Of a DNA stretch of 64,000 bases, positions 17,401 through 25,578 are shown in pieces. Position 1 is the first letter of the stretch; the number at the start of each line of letters is the position of its first letter. The notes under the pieces were generated by a model. It ran no database searches, was not told the DNA's origin, and saw only the letters and a program-made list of their open reading frames with translations. Location of the stretch: positions 5,587,296-5,651,295 of the forward strand of contig NZ_CP040297.1 in assembly GCF_013393945.1 (NCBI RefSeq), written 5' to 3'. The translations under genes and the position numbers were made by a program. The DNA comes from Nostoc sp. TCL26-01. GTDB taxonomy: Bacteria; Cyanobacteriota; Cyanobacteriia; Cyanobacteriales; Nostocaceae.

Positions 17401-17479
17401 CTAAGGTAGCTATCAGCGCCGTCAAGTTAGCGGGGGAATCATCTACTAGTAAGATGTTGGCTGGAGGTAGATTAGCCAT
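14423..17479 (-). CDS. Multi-PAS hybrid sensor histidine kinase (receiver-PAS repeats-HisKA_2)
   Basis: The protein has 1018 residues: an N-terminal receiver (about 8-125, phospho-acceptor D57 in LLDVQMPKMNG), a coiled coil (about 135-175), then about five PAS/PAC units to residue 800, and a C-terminal HisKA_2 module (QEIHHRVKNNLGIVSSLL) with HATPase_c ending near residue 1015. The final 200 residues closely match those of the next gene downstream, so the kinase modules are recent relatives. It heads a co-oriented group of three kinases (17479 to 9206), with the MITE inserted right after its coding end. Signals are unknown; PAS units may bind haem, flavin or small molecules. Confidence 0.9.
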   Translation of the reverse strand: MANLPPANILLVDDSPANLTALIATLEPLGQNLVTALSGEEALKHLLQQEFAVVLLDVQMPKMNGLEVAQLIRSRQVNEHIPIIFLTAIDRDFAYIRQGYAVGAVDYLLKPIVPEIILSKVSVFVELFQKTAMIKQQAEQLAATNINLQTEIKERQLALQTLQQAQIKLQKSEAALAAAQRIAHVGSWELDIVTKRFTWSEELLQIFGLDIDELAPTYTEFFNYIHPDDCIALQTQFTQAIAQHTPFQAEYRIVLPDNSVRYLEFRAEIADKTEDQVSLNQPGQENNCKFGAPQRIWGIVIDITKQKLIEQSLRRYERMVSTTKDGMVLIDRHYIYQVVNQAYLDWRQKSREEIIGHSVSEILGQEVFEEVVKHRFIECLGGQTIKYERWWEDPGQEPKFLSFTYSPYIEFDQTISGVVVSVRDMTEFKRTEEALHKSEVQFQVFMNNSPVLAWITDSQGKVIFLSQKYLQTFKLFVAPAIGRSLFEIYPAHIAQQFLDNIQKVARTNQVIETIEFAPRLDDTLGEFLVYKFPIPSTSPQKLIGGVAIDITERKILERELAQKQQLLDAFISSAPVGITVLDQELRFSLINEAFADINGVPADEHIGKTIREIVPDLASQQEQVLHHVLTTGEAILDFEITGETLKLPGVMRTWLASYFPICSETTQPSGVGIVIVEITERQRAEQMLELQAVITRNMAEGVCLVRAADSIIVYTNPKFDQMFGYDTGELIGQNVSIVNYVDETTKTEAVAQAIISVVLENDAVTYEVHNIKKDGTAFWCRANTSVFLHPEYGTVLVAVQQDITEQKQAQEKIAASLKEKEVLLQEIHHRVKNNLGIVSSLLQMQCRRTQDPQSTAILQDSQNRIASIALVHEKLYRSQDLAKINFAQYIPDLTTHLFDSYNVSSQQIKLHLQVENVNLDIETAIPLGLIINELVSNALKYAFPEKQQGEIMVKLYQKNEQNLTLIVKDNGVGLPPDFEMKKTKTLGISLVQGLVKQLRGSLKINSHKGTEFEMNLTK

Positions 17480-17795
17480 GATTTAATCCCAATTGGTAAT
17501 TCGTAATAGCAGTCCTATGGTGACTCGTTACCAGAATAATGTGTCATGGCAAAGATGGCAAAGATTAATATAGTAATCCGATTTGATTTCTGAATCACTT
17601 GTAGAGGTAAGGAATTGGGGACTGGGGACTGGGGACTGGGAAGAAAGAATAAAGGTATACTGAATTTTGTATGCGTAATACCATTTCACGTTAATCATGA
17701 TACACATAAATTATGTAGAGACGTTGCAGTGCAACGTCTCTACAAGGATTTCGAGCTAAGATAATTTGTAGTTCTCTATTTCTGACTACGATTAA
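17480..17795. other. Gene-free gap with repeats
   Basis: The gap upstream of the multi-PAS kinase contains no ORF that I can support. It holds a short GGGGACT-type STRR array (about 17613-17640) and a dispersed palindromic repeat (17681-17744). Confidence 0.6.
17681..17744. repeat. Dispersed repeat with strong hairpin (copy 1)
   Basis: A 31-bp perfect palindrome (17714-17744; arms GTAGAGACGTTGC and GCAACGTCTCTAC) is preceded by a 33-bp arm containing CACGTTAATCATGATACACA. The whole 64-bp unit recurs in reverse orientation at 43089-43152. Confidence 0.75.
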
Positions 17796-18989
17796 TCACA
17801 TACAAGTGCAATATCTGAAGACGAAAAACATCATGATTGCAAAGCCTACACCTGCGTAAAATACACTATTAATTCCCCCAAAACCAAAGGCTATCCCCAT
17901 CAGTAATGGCCCTAGAGTTTGTCCTAACCCAAAGAATGTACCATTAACTGATAGGATAGTTGCTAAATATTCTTTCGGGGCTAAATCTGCTAAAAGGGTT
18001 TGGATGCTAGGAAAACCCATACCTAAACCGATACCGAAAATTGTGGTGGGAATTAACAAAAACCAAATACTTGGCATGAAGGGAACAATCAACAAAGCTA
18101 GCGCATACAAAATAAAAGATGTGCGAATTAAAGTTGTTGGTTGATATTTTCTAGCTAATCTCCCTAACTGGGAAGATGTAATAGTAATGGCGACAGAAAC
18201 ACTAGAGAGTAAGATGCCAATTGTGGCTGGTGGCTGTTTAAATACATCACTAATTAGCTGTGGTAAGTAAGTGATATAAGCGCCGTAGAGTAAGACAAAG
18301 TTAGCCGCACTAGCAATAAAAAGACCAAATAAACGACGATTTTTGAGAACTTTGCCAGCGTTGCTTAAATACTTTCGGAGATTGCGATCGCCTTTTGGTT
18401 CGGGATTATCTAATACAAATAATACAAGTAAGCCGATGGGGATGGCGATCGCTGGCAACATAAAGGGATAATACCACCCTAATGTTGCTAATGCCCCACC
18501 AATTGTGGGGTAACTGGCTGTACCAATACTGCTGATACTGGCGTTGTAACCCATTGCTTCAGTACGTCTATTGGCTGTGTATATATCACCAATTAAGGTA
18601 ATACTCAAAGACAACAAAGAAGCTGCGCCAATTCCTTGCAGTAACCGCAACCATAGTAATAGCTCAAAATTTCGCACAAAAGCACAAGCAGTTCCGGCAA
18701 TGCCAAATAATAGTAGTGAAGGAACAATGATTTTTTTACGTCCCAATCTATCAGCCAAGACACCAATCACAGGGCCTAAAATTACTGAGGGAAGTGTGAA
18801 TACAGTAATCAATAATCCCAGATTTTTAGGTTCTATTTCTAAGGATTTAGCTAATTGGGGAAATGCTGGAGTGATACTAGAAACTCCAAGGACAGCCATC
18901 AATGTAACTGCACAAATAATTTGAAAATTCACCTCTTGAAAAACGGGTTTATGTCGCTCAAACTGTTCTGGTTCTTCTATTCGACTCAT
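17796..18989 (-). CDS. MFS transporter
   Basis: This is a 397-residue major facilitator with 12 hydrophobic segments. The MFS loop 2-3 signature appears as GVLADRLGRKKI (about residues 80-91), and a second-half equivalent appears as GRLARKYQP. A Pro-Gly-type motif C (GPVIGVL) suggests the drug:proton antiporter branch. The ATG at 18989 is chosen because AGGTGA precedes it; the GTG at 18998 is the alternative. It lies 16 bases downstream of the SLH porin gene on the same strand, so porin and MFS probably form an operon that moves a solute across both membranes. The substrate is unknown. Confidence 0.85.
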   Translation of the reverse strand: MSRIEEPEQFERHKPVFQEVNFQIICAVTLMAVLGVSSITPAFPQLAKSLEIEPKNLGLLITVFTLPSVILGPVIGVLADRLGRKKIIVPSLLLFGIAGTACAFVRNFELLLWLRLLQGIGAASLLSLSITLIGDIYTANRRTEAMGYNASISSIGTASYPTIGGALATLGWYYPFMLPAIAIPIGLLVLFVLDNPEPKGDRNLRKYLSNAGKVLKNRRLFGLFIASAANFVLLYGAYITYLPQLISDVFKQPPATIGILLSSVSVAITITSSQLGRLARKYQPTTLIRTSFILYALALLIVPFMPSIWFLLIPTTIFGIGLGMGFPSIQTLLADLAPKEYLATILSVNGTFFGLGQTLGPLLMGIAFGFGGINSVFYAGVGFAIMMFFVFRYCTCM

Positions 18990-19005
18990 GATTTTCACCT
19001 ATTAG

Positions 19006-20574
19006 CTAAAAAGAAAACACTGTGCGTAAAGTACCAGTGACAATTGTGCCATTAGTTTCTTGATTACTCGGATTAGCTATTACCTGGATTAAGGGTGTAA
19101 TGCGGATATTATCATTAATTGGAAAGTTATAAAAAGCTTCAATATTCATTTGTGTGGCATCCCCGATAGAACTTTCAATGAAAGGTTGACCAACCGCAAT
19201 TCCCGCAATAGTACTATTAATAAATAAATCTCGAAATGACACCCCAGCCATCCAATAATTAGGATGAATATCACCTAAAGTTGTCTTGGGATAACTGGCA
19301 TAACCATAACGTCCAAATATGCCCACACGATTATTTACAGCTAGGTCAAAATTAACTCCTACTCCTTGAAAACTACTACCAAACAACTCACCCGCACTGT
19401 ATTGTAACCGCACAGAAAAAGCTCTACTAGGAGCATATTCAAATTCGACAAATCCTTGATATGGATCACCAAAAAAACCTCCGTTTGCACCTCCACCAGC
19501 TATGGGAAATAGGCGAATATCCTCAACGCCGCCACCACCAATTAATCGTTGATTTTCCGGTAATGAGTCAGTGGCATCCCCAGAAACGTATAGTCCTCTG
19601 AATCTAAATGGACTTGTTTTGGGTTGCCATTCAACTACAGCACCCGCACCACCTGGTCTGGGGATTAAGATGTAGTTATTTACTAAAGATTGGGTAGAAA
19701 AATCTAAAAAGCTGATATTAGCATAACGATTTTTATCGATAAAATCTGGAGCGACAATTGCTGGCCCTACGGTGATTTTCCAATCGGGAACTGGTGCAAA
19801 GGTGTAATATAAACGTGCCACACTTAATTGATCATTTCGCCCTGGAATGGAAAAATCTAAAGTACTACCTAAATTCGGCTCTAAAAAACCACCAGCGTTA
19901 TCATTTGTACCATCGCTACCAGTTACCAATCTGACTTTTAGCAAGTCTGTACCATAAAAGCTGGTATTCAAATCTAAGCTGGCTCGATAAATAAAGGTTG
20001 CATTGGGATTACGTTCCGAAATTACTGTCCCTCTAGGCGCAATAATTCTATCACTAGTAAATGCTCCAGCGTTGAGTGCAAAGATAACTTGACCTTGTAA
20101 TTTTGTAGTTGTGGAAAACTGGTTTGCTTCTAGTTCTGCGTTATATGCTTCGAGAGTATCTACCTGCCTTTGCAATGTGGTTAACTCGGCGGCGAATGCT
20201 TCTTGAAGTCGCTGTAAAGTTAATAAGTCTGCGGATGTGATTAAATCTTCTTTTCCTGTGCGAATTAGTTCATCTATTCTTGCCAAAACTGCATTCACAC
20301 CAGCCGCAAATTCGTAGCGACTCATAGCACGGTTCCCTCGGAAAGTGCCATCGGGATACCCAGCAATTACACCATAACGTTCTACTAAAGACTGGAGAGC
20401 CGCAAAAGCCCAATCTTGCGGTTGTACATCTTGCAATTGACTAACTGAGGTTACTTGCCCAGTTTCCAACAGTGGATCTACACTGTCATATGATTGAGCT
20501 AGTGCATGAGTATGATGGGAAATGAGACACAAACACCACAACCATTTCAGAAAAATTAGATAAATAGCTCTCAT
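19006..20574 (-). CDS. Iron-uptake-type porin: SLH domain plus OprB beta-barrel
   Basis: This outer-membrane protein of about 522 residues starts at the ATG at 20574, which is preceded by AAGGA; the in-frame TTG at 20604 is less likely. It has a signal peptide (cut near ALA), an SLH domain (about 54-112 in the longer numbering; DWAFAAL, GYPDGTFRGNRAMSRYEFA) that binds peptidoglycan or its polymer, a coiled coil (about 125-165) and a C-terminal OprB/carbohydrate-selective-type barrel ending in the aromatic residue F. This is the standard cyanobacterial porin layout. Such porins are general or inorganic-ion channels in studied cyanobacteria. It is the first gene of a likely operon with the MFS gene. 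Confidence 0.9.
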   Translation of the reverse strand: MRAIYLIFLKWLWCLCLISHHTHALAQSYDSVDPLLETGQVTSVSQLQDVQPQDWAFAALQSLVERYGVIAGYPDGTFRGNRAMSRYEFAAGVNAVLARIDELIRTGKEDLITSADLLTLQRLQEAFAAELTTLQRQVDTLEAYNAELEANQFSTTTKLQGQVIFALNAGAFTSDRIIAPRGTVISERNPNATFIYRASLDLNTSFYGTDLLKVRLVTGSDGTNDNAGGFLEPNLGSTLDFSIPGRNDQLSVARLYYTFAPVPDWKITVGPAIVAPDFIDKNRYANISFLDFSTQSLVNNYILIPRPGGAGAVVEWQPKTSPFRFRGLYVSGDATDSLPENQRLIGGGGVEDIRLFPIAGGGANGGFFGDPYQGFVEFEYAPSRAFSVRLQYSAGELFGSSFQGVGVNFDLAVNNRVGIFGRYGYASYPKTTLGDIHPNYWMAGVSFRDLFINSTIAGIAVGQPFIESSIGDATQMNIEAFYNFPINDNIRITPLIQVIANPSNQETNGTIVTGTLRTVFSF

Positions 20575-20722
20575 TTCCTTGTGATTAGAATACTGCCCAT
20601 GCAAGTTTACAGCTATTAGCTGGTGTCAGTCTTGTCTATTCTTGTGCAAAATATCCTGTTGTTGTTAAGTACTTAACATACAACATGGTGATCAATTTCC
20701 ATGAATAACCACAGCGAAATGT

Positions 20723-21097
20723 ATGATCGAAGTGACACCAGAGCAACAAATTTTTATGCAAGATGATGTTCCCACTCGTTTACATCATTTAGCTAGACAC
20801 CTGTCTCATATTCAGTCTTTGTGGACTGGAGCATCATCCCAGGAATCGATACTCGATCTGATTAAGGAAAGCCGATACTTTCTTGAGTGGACTGTCCCCG
20901 ACATGGTAAAGTCGGACGACATTGACCGAGCCGCAGAATTAGTTGATTTGGGTCGTCTTTTGACTCGTTGGCTATTTCATTGGGAGAAAATTTGGTTTGA
21001 TGCCCAACAAAGGCAGTCGGCGCTTGAGCAAACACAATATTGGTTACATCGTGTTTTGGAAATAGCTGATACAGAGCCTGAGTCTTTAAGTGCTTAA
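20723..21097 (+). CDS. Hypothetical soluble protein
   Basis: The 124 residues form a mainly helical, Trp- and Leu-rich soluble protein, starting MIEVTPEQQIFMQDDVP. Segments such as HHLARHLSHIQSLW and RWLFHWEKIWF suggest amphipathic helices. There are no cysteines, signal peptide or membrane spans, and I do not recognise a domain. The gene is divergent from the porin and convergent with rubrerythrin, with a strong hairpin between their 3' ends. It is probably a cyanobacterial lineage-specific protein. Confidence 0.6.
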   Translation: MIEVTPEQQIFMQDDVPTRLHHLARHLSHIQSLWTGASSQESILDLIKESRYFLEWTVPDMVKSDDIDRAAELVDLGRLLTRWLFHWEKIWFDAQQRQSALEQTQYWLHRVLEIADTEPESLSA

Positions 21098-21138
21098 TGC
21101 TGTAAGTGCGATATGGCAGCATGAACATAAACTTTTCT

Positions 21139-21161
21139 CCCCTCTCCGTGTCGGAGAGGGG
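21139..21161. terminator. Strong hairpin between convergent genes
   Basis: CCCCTCTCCG and CGGAGAGGGG form a perfect 10-bp GC-rich stem with a 3-nt loop. It lies in the 96-base gap between the stop codons of the hypothetical gene and rubrerythrin. It may terminate both transcripts. It also resembles a dispersed cyanobacterial repeat, so its role is not certain. Confidence 0.5.
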
Positions 21162-21193
21162 CTGGGGGAGAGGTCAAAAGACTCACATGAATA

Positions 21194-21907
21194 TTAAGCA
21201 GCGATTTTTTCTTCAAGCGGTTTAAAAGTCTTTTTAGTCGCACCGCAAATGGGGCATTGCCAATCATCAGGAATTTGTGCAAATGGTGTTCCTGGTGCAA
21301 TACCAGAATCAGGATCACCAGCTACCGGATCATAAATCATACTACATTGCCGACAAATCCATTTGCAAGTGTCGGGATCTTCACTAACAACTCTGGTTGC
21401 AGGTTGTCCACCGTTTAATACTTCTAAAGCTTCAGTGTAGCGATCAGCGTGGTAATTTTCGATGAATTTTAGCAAGCCAAAACGGTGTGCGGCTTGGCGG
21501 AATGTGCTAGCGTGTTCGCTCGATTCTTGAGCTTGTTTGAGAAATTCTTCAGCAGCTGGATTGTCGCGATCGCTTTGTGCGGCGGCAGCAAATTCAGGAT
21601 ACATTGTAGTGTATTCGTACGTCTCACCTGCAATAGCTAAAGACAAACAACGAGAGACAATTTCCCGCTTTTCGGCATCGGTTAAAGCGGCTGGATCTTC
21701 GACAACTAATTCTGGGTGCAACAATTCAAAATGAGCGAAAGCGTGTTCTGTTTCTTGTTCTGCTGTTTCCCGAAACAGTTTTGCTAAATCCGTAAATCCA
21801 AGTTTTTTGGCAACTTCCGCAAAAAACAAATACTTACGATTTGCCATTGATTCGCCACCAAAAGCAGCTTCTAAGTTTTGCAGAGTCGTAAAGTTTGACA
21901 AATCCAT
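21194..21907 (-). CDS. rbr: Rubrerythrin
   Basis: This 237-residue peroxide-reducing protein has a ferritin-like di-iron four-helix domain (about 1-165) and a C-terminal rubredoxin domain (about 185-230). The iron-binding glutamates are visible in GGESMANRKY, ETAEQETEHA, AGETYEYTTM and AQESSEHAST. The rubredoxin iron site is the pair CRQC and CPIC, separated by the usual GDPDSGIAPGTPF loop; an extra C-K-W-I precedes it. In heterocystous cyanobacteria rubrerythrin detoxifies H2O2, notably in heterocysts. It is a single gene with a hairpin downstream. Length and order are normal. Confidence 0.95.
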   Translation of the reverse strand: MDLSNFTTLQNLEAAFGGESMANRKYLFFAEVAKKLGFTDLAKLFRETAEQETEHAFAHFELLHPELVVEDPAALTDAEKREIVSRCLSLAIAGETYEYTTMYPEFAAAAQSDRDNPAAEEFLKQAQESSEHASTFRQAAHRFGLLKFIENYHADRYTEALEVLNGGQPATRVVSEDPDTCKWICRQCSMIYDPVAGDPDSGIAPGTPFAQIPDDWQCPICGATKKTFKPLEEKIAA

Positions 21908-22100
21908 AATTTTTTCTGCCTGTGAACTAATAATTGATCGGATGAAAGGCTGTGAGTACTCTTTTTATGACTCAGCACTAAAAATTTTGTATACAAACTT
22001 TTAGCCCATATTTATATACCCGTTTTGCTAGTGGCGACAGGACAATTATCAGGTTAAATTATTAATTTTCCCTTAGCACTCAAACTTTGCTAGTAAGTTT

Positions 22101-23123
22101 TTAGGTATGAGTATTTGTTGGATTAAATCTCACAACAACCTTACCGCAGTTTTGACCACTCAGTAGATATTCTACAGCTGTAGGTATGGATTCTAAACCA
22201 TTGAATTGGGTTTGATCTACACTAACTTTGAGTTTGTCATCATAGAACAGATTGAGGAGGCGATCGCGTGCTTCTGGGATGTATTCTTGATAATGGGGCA
22301 TGAGAAAACCCCTGACTGAAGCTGCTTTCCACATCAGTTGGTGATAGATTCGCGGTTGGATTACCGATTCTACACTTTTCCCGTATTCTGAAATATGCCC
22401 AATCGTGACTAAACGTCCACGAATTGCTAAGTTATCTACGCAGGTATCAAAAACCTGTTTACCCACACACTCAAAAATCAAATTAATTCCCTGGGGATAC
22501 TCTTGCTTGAGGACTTGGGCTAGGTTTTCTGTGCGATAGTTGATTATGCGATCGCATCCTAATTTTTTCAATAACTCCACCTTTGCCTCAGAACTACAAG
22601 TCCCAATCACATGATTACCAGCTAGTTTTGCTAATTGCACAGCAATATGTCCAGTACCACCAGCCGCAGCCGTGACTAAAACTACCTCATCGCTTTTCAT
22701 CTCCCCGGCTTTTGCCAATGCTACTAAAGCTGATACACCAGTAGGGATGAGCGTTAATATCTCTGGTGTCGCTGCTCGCACTTTCACAGCCAGAGTAGCA
22801 TTGATCACTTGATATTCACGATAACCACCACCACGATGAGTAGTTACCACAGCATCACCAACTTGCAAATTTGTCACATTTTCGCCAACAGCTACCACCT
22901 CCCCCACCGCTTCCACACCCAAATCAATCGGAGGAGTTAAATTCACATAGGGAACCTCACCCCGACAAAGTAAAGTGTCAAAACCACCATTAATTCCCGC
23001 AAACTTATTTTGAATTAAAACTTCCGCCGCCGCAGGTTGAGGTATGGGAATTTCCACAATTTCCACAGCAGATTTAAAATCTTGATGCAGTTGCTTTGCG
23101 ATTAACTTTCTATAGGTTTCCAC
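22101..23123 (-). CDS. Zinc-independent medium-chain dehydrogenase/quinone oxidoreductase
   Basis: The 340 residues form an MDR-superfamily protein with a GroES-like N-terminal part (GINGGFDTLLCRGE, GVEAVGEVVAVG) and a Rossmann domain with the NADP-binding AAAGGTGHIAVQLAK (about 153-167), the motif of QOR/PTGR-type reductases. The Cys/His ligands of zinc alcohol dehydrogenases are absent, so it is likely an NADPH-dependent quinone or enone reductase. The start codon is GTG, preceded by GAGAAG. The next gene upstream on the same strand is the beta-hydroxylase-like protein, about 93 bases away, with a dispersed repeat between them. Confidence 0.85.
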   Translation of the reverse strand: METYRKLIAKQLHQDFKSAVEIVEIPIPQPAAAEVLIQNKFAGINGGFDTLLCRGEVPYVNLTPPIDLGVEAVGEVVAVGENVTNLQVGDAVVTTHRGGGYREYQVINATLAVKVRAATPEILTLIPTGVSALVALAKAGEMKSDEVVLVTAAAGGTGHIAVQLAKLAGNHVIGTCSSEAKVELLKKLGCDRIINYRTENLAQVLKQEYPQGINLIFECVGKQVFDTCVDNLAIRGRLVTIGHISEYGKSVESVIQPRIYHQLMWKAASVRGFLMPHYQEYIPEARDRLLNLFYDDKLKVSVDQTQFNGLESIPTAVEYLLSGQNCGKVVVRFNPTNTHT

Positions 23124-23145
23124 ATTTATCTTCTCAAATCTTAAC

Positions 23146-23200
23146 TTTGTGTCTCTGTGTCTCTGTGGTTAAATAAACGATCTTTTACCACCAAGCAACA
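23146..23200. repeat. Dispersed intergenic repeat (copy 1)
   Basis: The unit GTGTCTCTGTGTCTCTGTGG, then an AT-rich spacer, then TTTTACCACCAAG resembles 41909-41970 in the same orientation. The two arms form a partial inverted repeat (GTGG ... CCAC). Confidence 0.5.
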
Positions 23201-23216
23201 GAATTTCTCTTAGCCA

Positions 23217-24011
23217 CTACAAAGCCTTATACCACTCTAACTGATGAGCTAAACCATACTTAATAAAATCTTCGACTTGCGCTTGATCACTTTTACCAAA
23301 AACACCCAAACTATAAGGATTTTCTTGCATTCGTTGTGTCACTTGCTCTTGTTCAAAGCGGAGAACTTCTGCTCTTGGTTGATCAGTTTTGAAAAAATCT
23401 ACCACTAAAACTATTCTTTTATATTCAGTGTAATTATGTGGACAATGTGGATAACTATGATCTAACACCATAAATTGTCCTTCATGCCAATAAAGCTGCT
23501 CATGACATATTTTCATCGCCACATCACCCTCTGGCACAATCAAACCTAAATAGCCCCGATTCATATGTGGATTATAGTTAACGTGGAGCTTAATATCTAA
23601 ACCAGGATGGAATGTACCAAAATAAACATTTCTGATCACACCATCATCGATCAAGTTGACTTTGGCAATTGTCTGAACTAAGTTAGGAAAATATTTCTCT
23701 CTAATTAATAGAGCTTGGGTTGATGCTTCATCTGAGTCATAATCAGGATATTTGATTTGATGAAATTGAATATATTGTTCTATAAATAAGCCTTGAAATA
23801 AAACACCAAAAGCACTATATTTGCCATTGCCTTTAGTTTTTATCGTTTTGTTTTTAGGCCCCAAGACATCATAAGCAAATTTTAATTCTGCATCAGTAGC
23901 AAAATCCATAAAGTAAGTAAACTCATCTCGAATTATTTGCCAAGCATCTTGAAAATGTTTGAGAAAAGGAAATTGTTCTGGGTTAAGATGATACTCATTA
24001 AAACTTTCCAT
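23217..24011 (-). CDS. Aspartyl/asparaginyl beta-hydroxylase-family oxygenase
   Basis: This 264-residue protein has a C-terminal double-stranded beta-helix typical of Fe(II)/2-oxoglutarate Asp/Asn hydroxylases: LHVNYNPH, RGYLGLIVPEGDVAM, LYWHEGQFMVLDHSYPH and then YKRIVLVVDFF. Family enzymes use two histidines for iron and an Arg for 2-oxoglutarate; candidate residues (H in KLHVN, H in SYPHCPH, R in YKRIV) are present. The start ATG has an AGGA upstream. It is divergent from the hydantoinase-like gene by 71 bases, so the pair may share a regulatory region. The substrate may be a small molecule or a protein side chain. Confidence 0.75.
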   Translation of the reverse strand: MESFNEYHLNPEQFPFLKHFQDAWQIIRDEFTYFMDFATDAELKFAYDVLGPKNKTIKTKGNGKYSAFGVLFQGLFIEQYIQFHQIKYPDYDSDEASTQALLIREKYFPNLVQTIAKVNLIDDGVIRNVYFGTFHPGLDIKLHVNYNPHMNRGYLGLIVPEGDVAMKICHEQLYWHEGQFMVLDHSYPHCPHNYTEYKRIVLVVDFFKTDQPRAEVLRFEQEQVTQRMQENPYSLGVFGKSDQAQVEDFIKYGLAHQLEWYKAL

Positions 24012-24082
24012 AATCTTTTTTCCTGAGTATGATTGAATGTTACATCTGGGGATAATGTATTTATTTTAGTGCGAGGTCTATC

Positions 24083-25552
24083 ATGTCTGAAGTTCCTGTG
24101 TTAGATCAAGTGATCAAAAATGTGCGGGTAGTGCGTCCCCATCATCATGCTGTGGAACTACTGGATGTGGGAATTAAGGATGGGAAATATGTGGAGATTG
24201 CTCCTTATATTAGCCCAGAGAGTAGCAAAAATGTATTTGATGGCAAAAACCTCTTAGGCTTTCCCGGTGTCGTTGACGCGCATATGCACATCGGTATTTA
24301 TCAACCCCTAGAACAAGATGCGGTGACTGAAAGCAAAGCAGCCGCAATGGGGGGAGTGACAACTAGTCTGAATTACATCCGGACTGGACAGTATTATCTC
24401 AATAAAGGCGGTGCTTACAGAGATTTTTTTCCCGAAGTATTGGCGCGATCGCAAGGCAACTTTTTCGTAGATTATAGTTATCATGTTGCCCCAATTAGCG
24501 CCACGCATATTGAGGAAATGCAGATGCTATACGAAGAATATGGCATTAATTCATTTAAAATCTTTATGTTCTATGGTGGCTATGGTTTGCATGGTCTTTC
24601 TGATCAACAAAACCTATTCTTGATGATTAACAAAGAAGAAAGGTATGATTTTGCTCACTTTGAATTCATCATGCGGGGTTTAAGCAAGCTACGAGAATTG
24701 TACCCCGAAGTGGGCGATCGCCTCAGTCTCAGTCTGCATTGTGAAGTAGCAGAAATCCTCAACGCTTACACCAAAATCGTCCAGCAAGACTCTAGCCTCA
24801 CAGGTTTACAGGCTTACAGTGCAGCACGTCCCCCCCATTCTGAAGGTTTAGCTATTTGCATTGCTTCCTACCTAGCACACGAAACCAATTGTCTGAATAT
24901 TAATTTGTTGCATCTGAGTTCGCGTAAAGCTTTAGAAGCAGCTTTAATGATGCAAACAGCATTTCCTCACATTAATTTCCGTCGAGAAGTCACTGTCGGA
25001 CATTTATTATTAGATGTGGATGCACCCACAGGTAAATGGGCAAAAGTTAACCCACCCATTCGTCCCCGTGCAGATGTAGAGTATCTATGGCAAGCTGTAC
25101 TGAATCATCAAGTTGATTGGATTGTCAGTGATCATGCTTGTTGTTCAGCTGAACAAAAAGTTAGTTTACAAGATCCCCATAATATCTGGTTAGCAAAATC
25201 AGGTTTTGGTGGGACAGAATATTTATTATCGGGAATATTTAGCGAAGGTAGTAAGCGTGGGATGTCTTACAATCATATGGCTAAGTTATTAAGTTGGCAT
25301 CCTGCTCAACGGTTTGGTTTAAGTTCTAAAGGTGATATTGCAGTTGGTTATGATGCTGATTTAGTACTATTAGATCCCCAGGAAACCTTTGTGATTAATG
25401 CGGAAGAGTCGGAATCTCAGCAAGGATATACACCATTTGCCGGCATGGAGTTAACGGGACGAGTTAAAAGTACTTTTTTACGGGGAAATCTTATATACAA
25501 TAATGGTGAAGTTTTAGGTTCACCCACTGGAAAATTTTTAAAAAGATGTTAA
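24083..25552 (+). CDS. Dihydropyrimidinase/hydantoinase-like cyclic amidohydrolase
   Basis: This 489-residue TIM-barrel amidohydrolase hydrolyses, by family knowledge, cyclic amides such as hydantoin, dihydropyrimidines, allantoin or dihydroorotate. The full binuclear metal centre is visible: H67-x-H69 in DAHMHIG, a carbamylatable K159 in NSFKIFMF, H219 in SLHCE, H277 in LLHLSS and D350 in VSDHACC. Length is normal for D-hydantoinases. GAGG lies about 10 bases before the ATG. It is divergent from the beta-hydroxylase gene and convergent with the cupin-like gene. The C-terminal GRVKSTFLRGN segment is the usual final strand. Exact substrate unknown. Confidence 0.85.
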   Translation: MSEVPVLDQVIKNVRVVRPHHHAVELLDVGIKDGKYVEIAPYISPESSKNVFDGKNLLGFPGVVDAHMHIGIYQPLEQDAVTESKAAAMGGVTTSLNYIRTGQYYLNKGGAYRDFFPEVLARSQGNFFVDYSYHVAPISATHIEEMQMLYEEYGINSFKIFMFYGGYGLHGLSDQQNLFLMINKEERYDFAHFEFIMRGLSKLRELYPEVGDRLSLSLHCEVAEILNAYTKIVQQDSSLTGLQAYSAARPPHSEGLAICIASYLAHETNCLNINLLHLSSRKALEAALMMQTAFPHINFRREVTVGHLLLDVDAPTGKWAKVNPPIRPRADVEYLWQAVLNHQVDWIVSDHACCSAEQKVSLQDPHNIWLAKSGFGGTEYLLSGIFSEGSKRGMSYNHMAKLLSWHPAQRFGLSSKGDIAVGYDADLVLLDPQETFVINAEESESQQGYTPFAGMELTGRVKSTFLRGNLIYNNGEVLGSPTGKFLKRC

Positions 25553-25578
25553 ATTTATCGGCTGACAATTTTGATTGA

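Noticed and set aside
21139..21161. A small RNA gene between the convergent genes
   Set aside because: A single GC-rich hairpin is sufficient to explain the sequence; no promoter or conserved RNA pattern was recognised.
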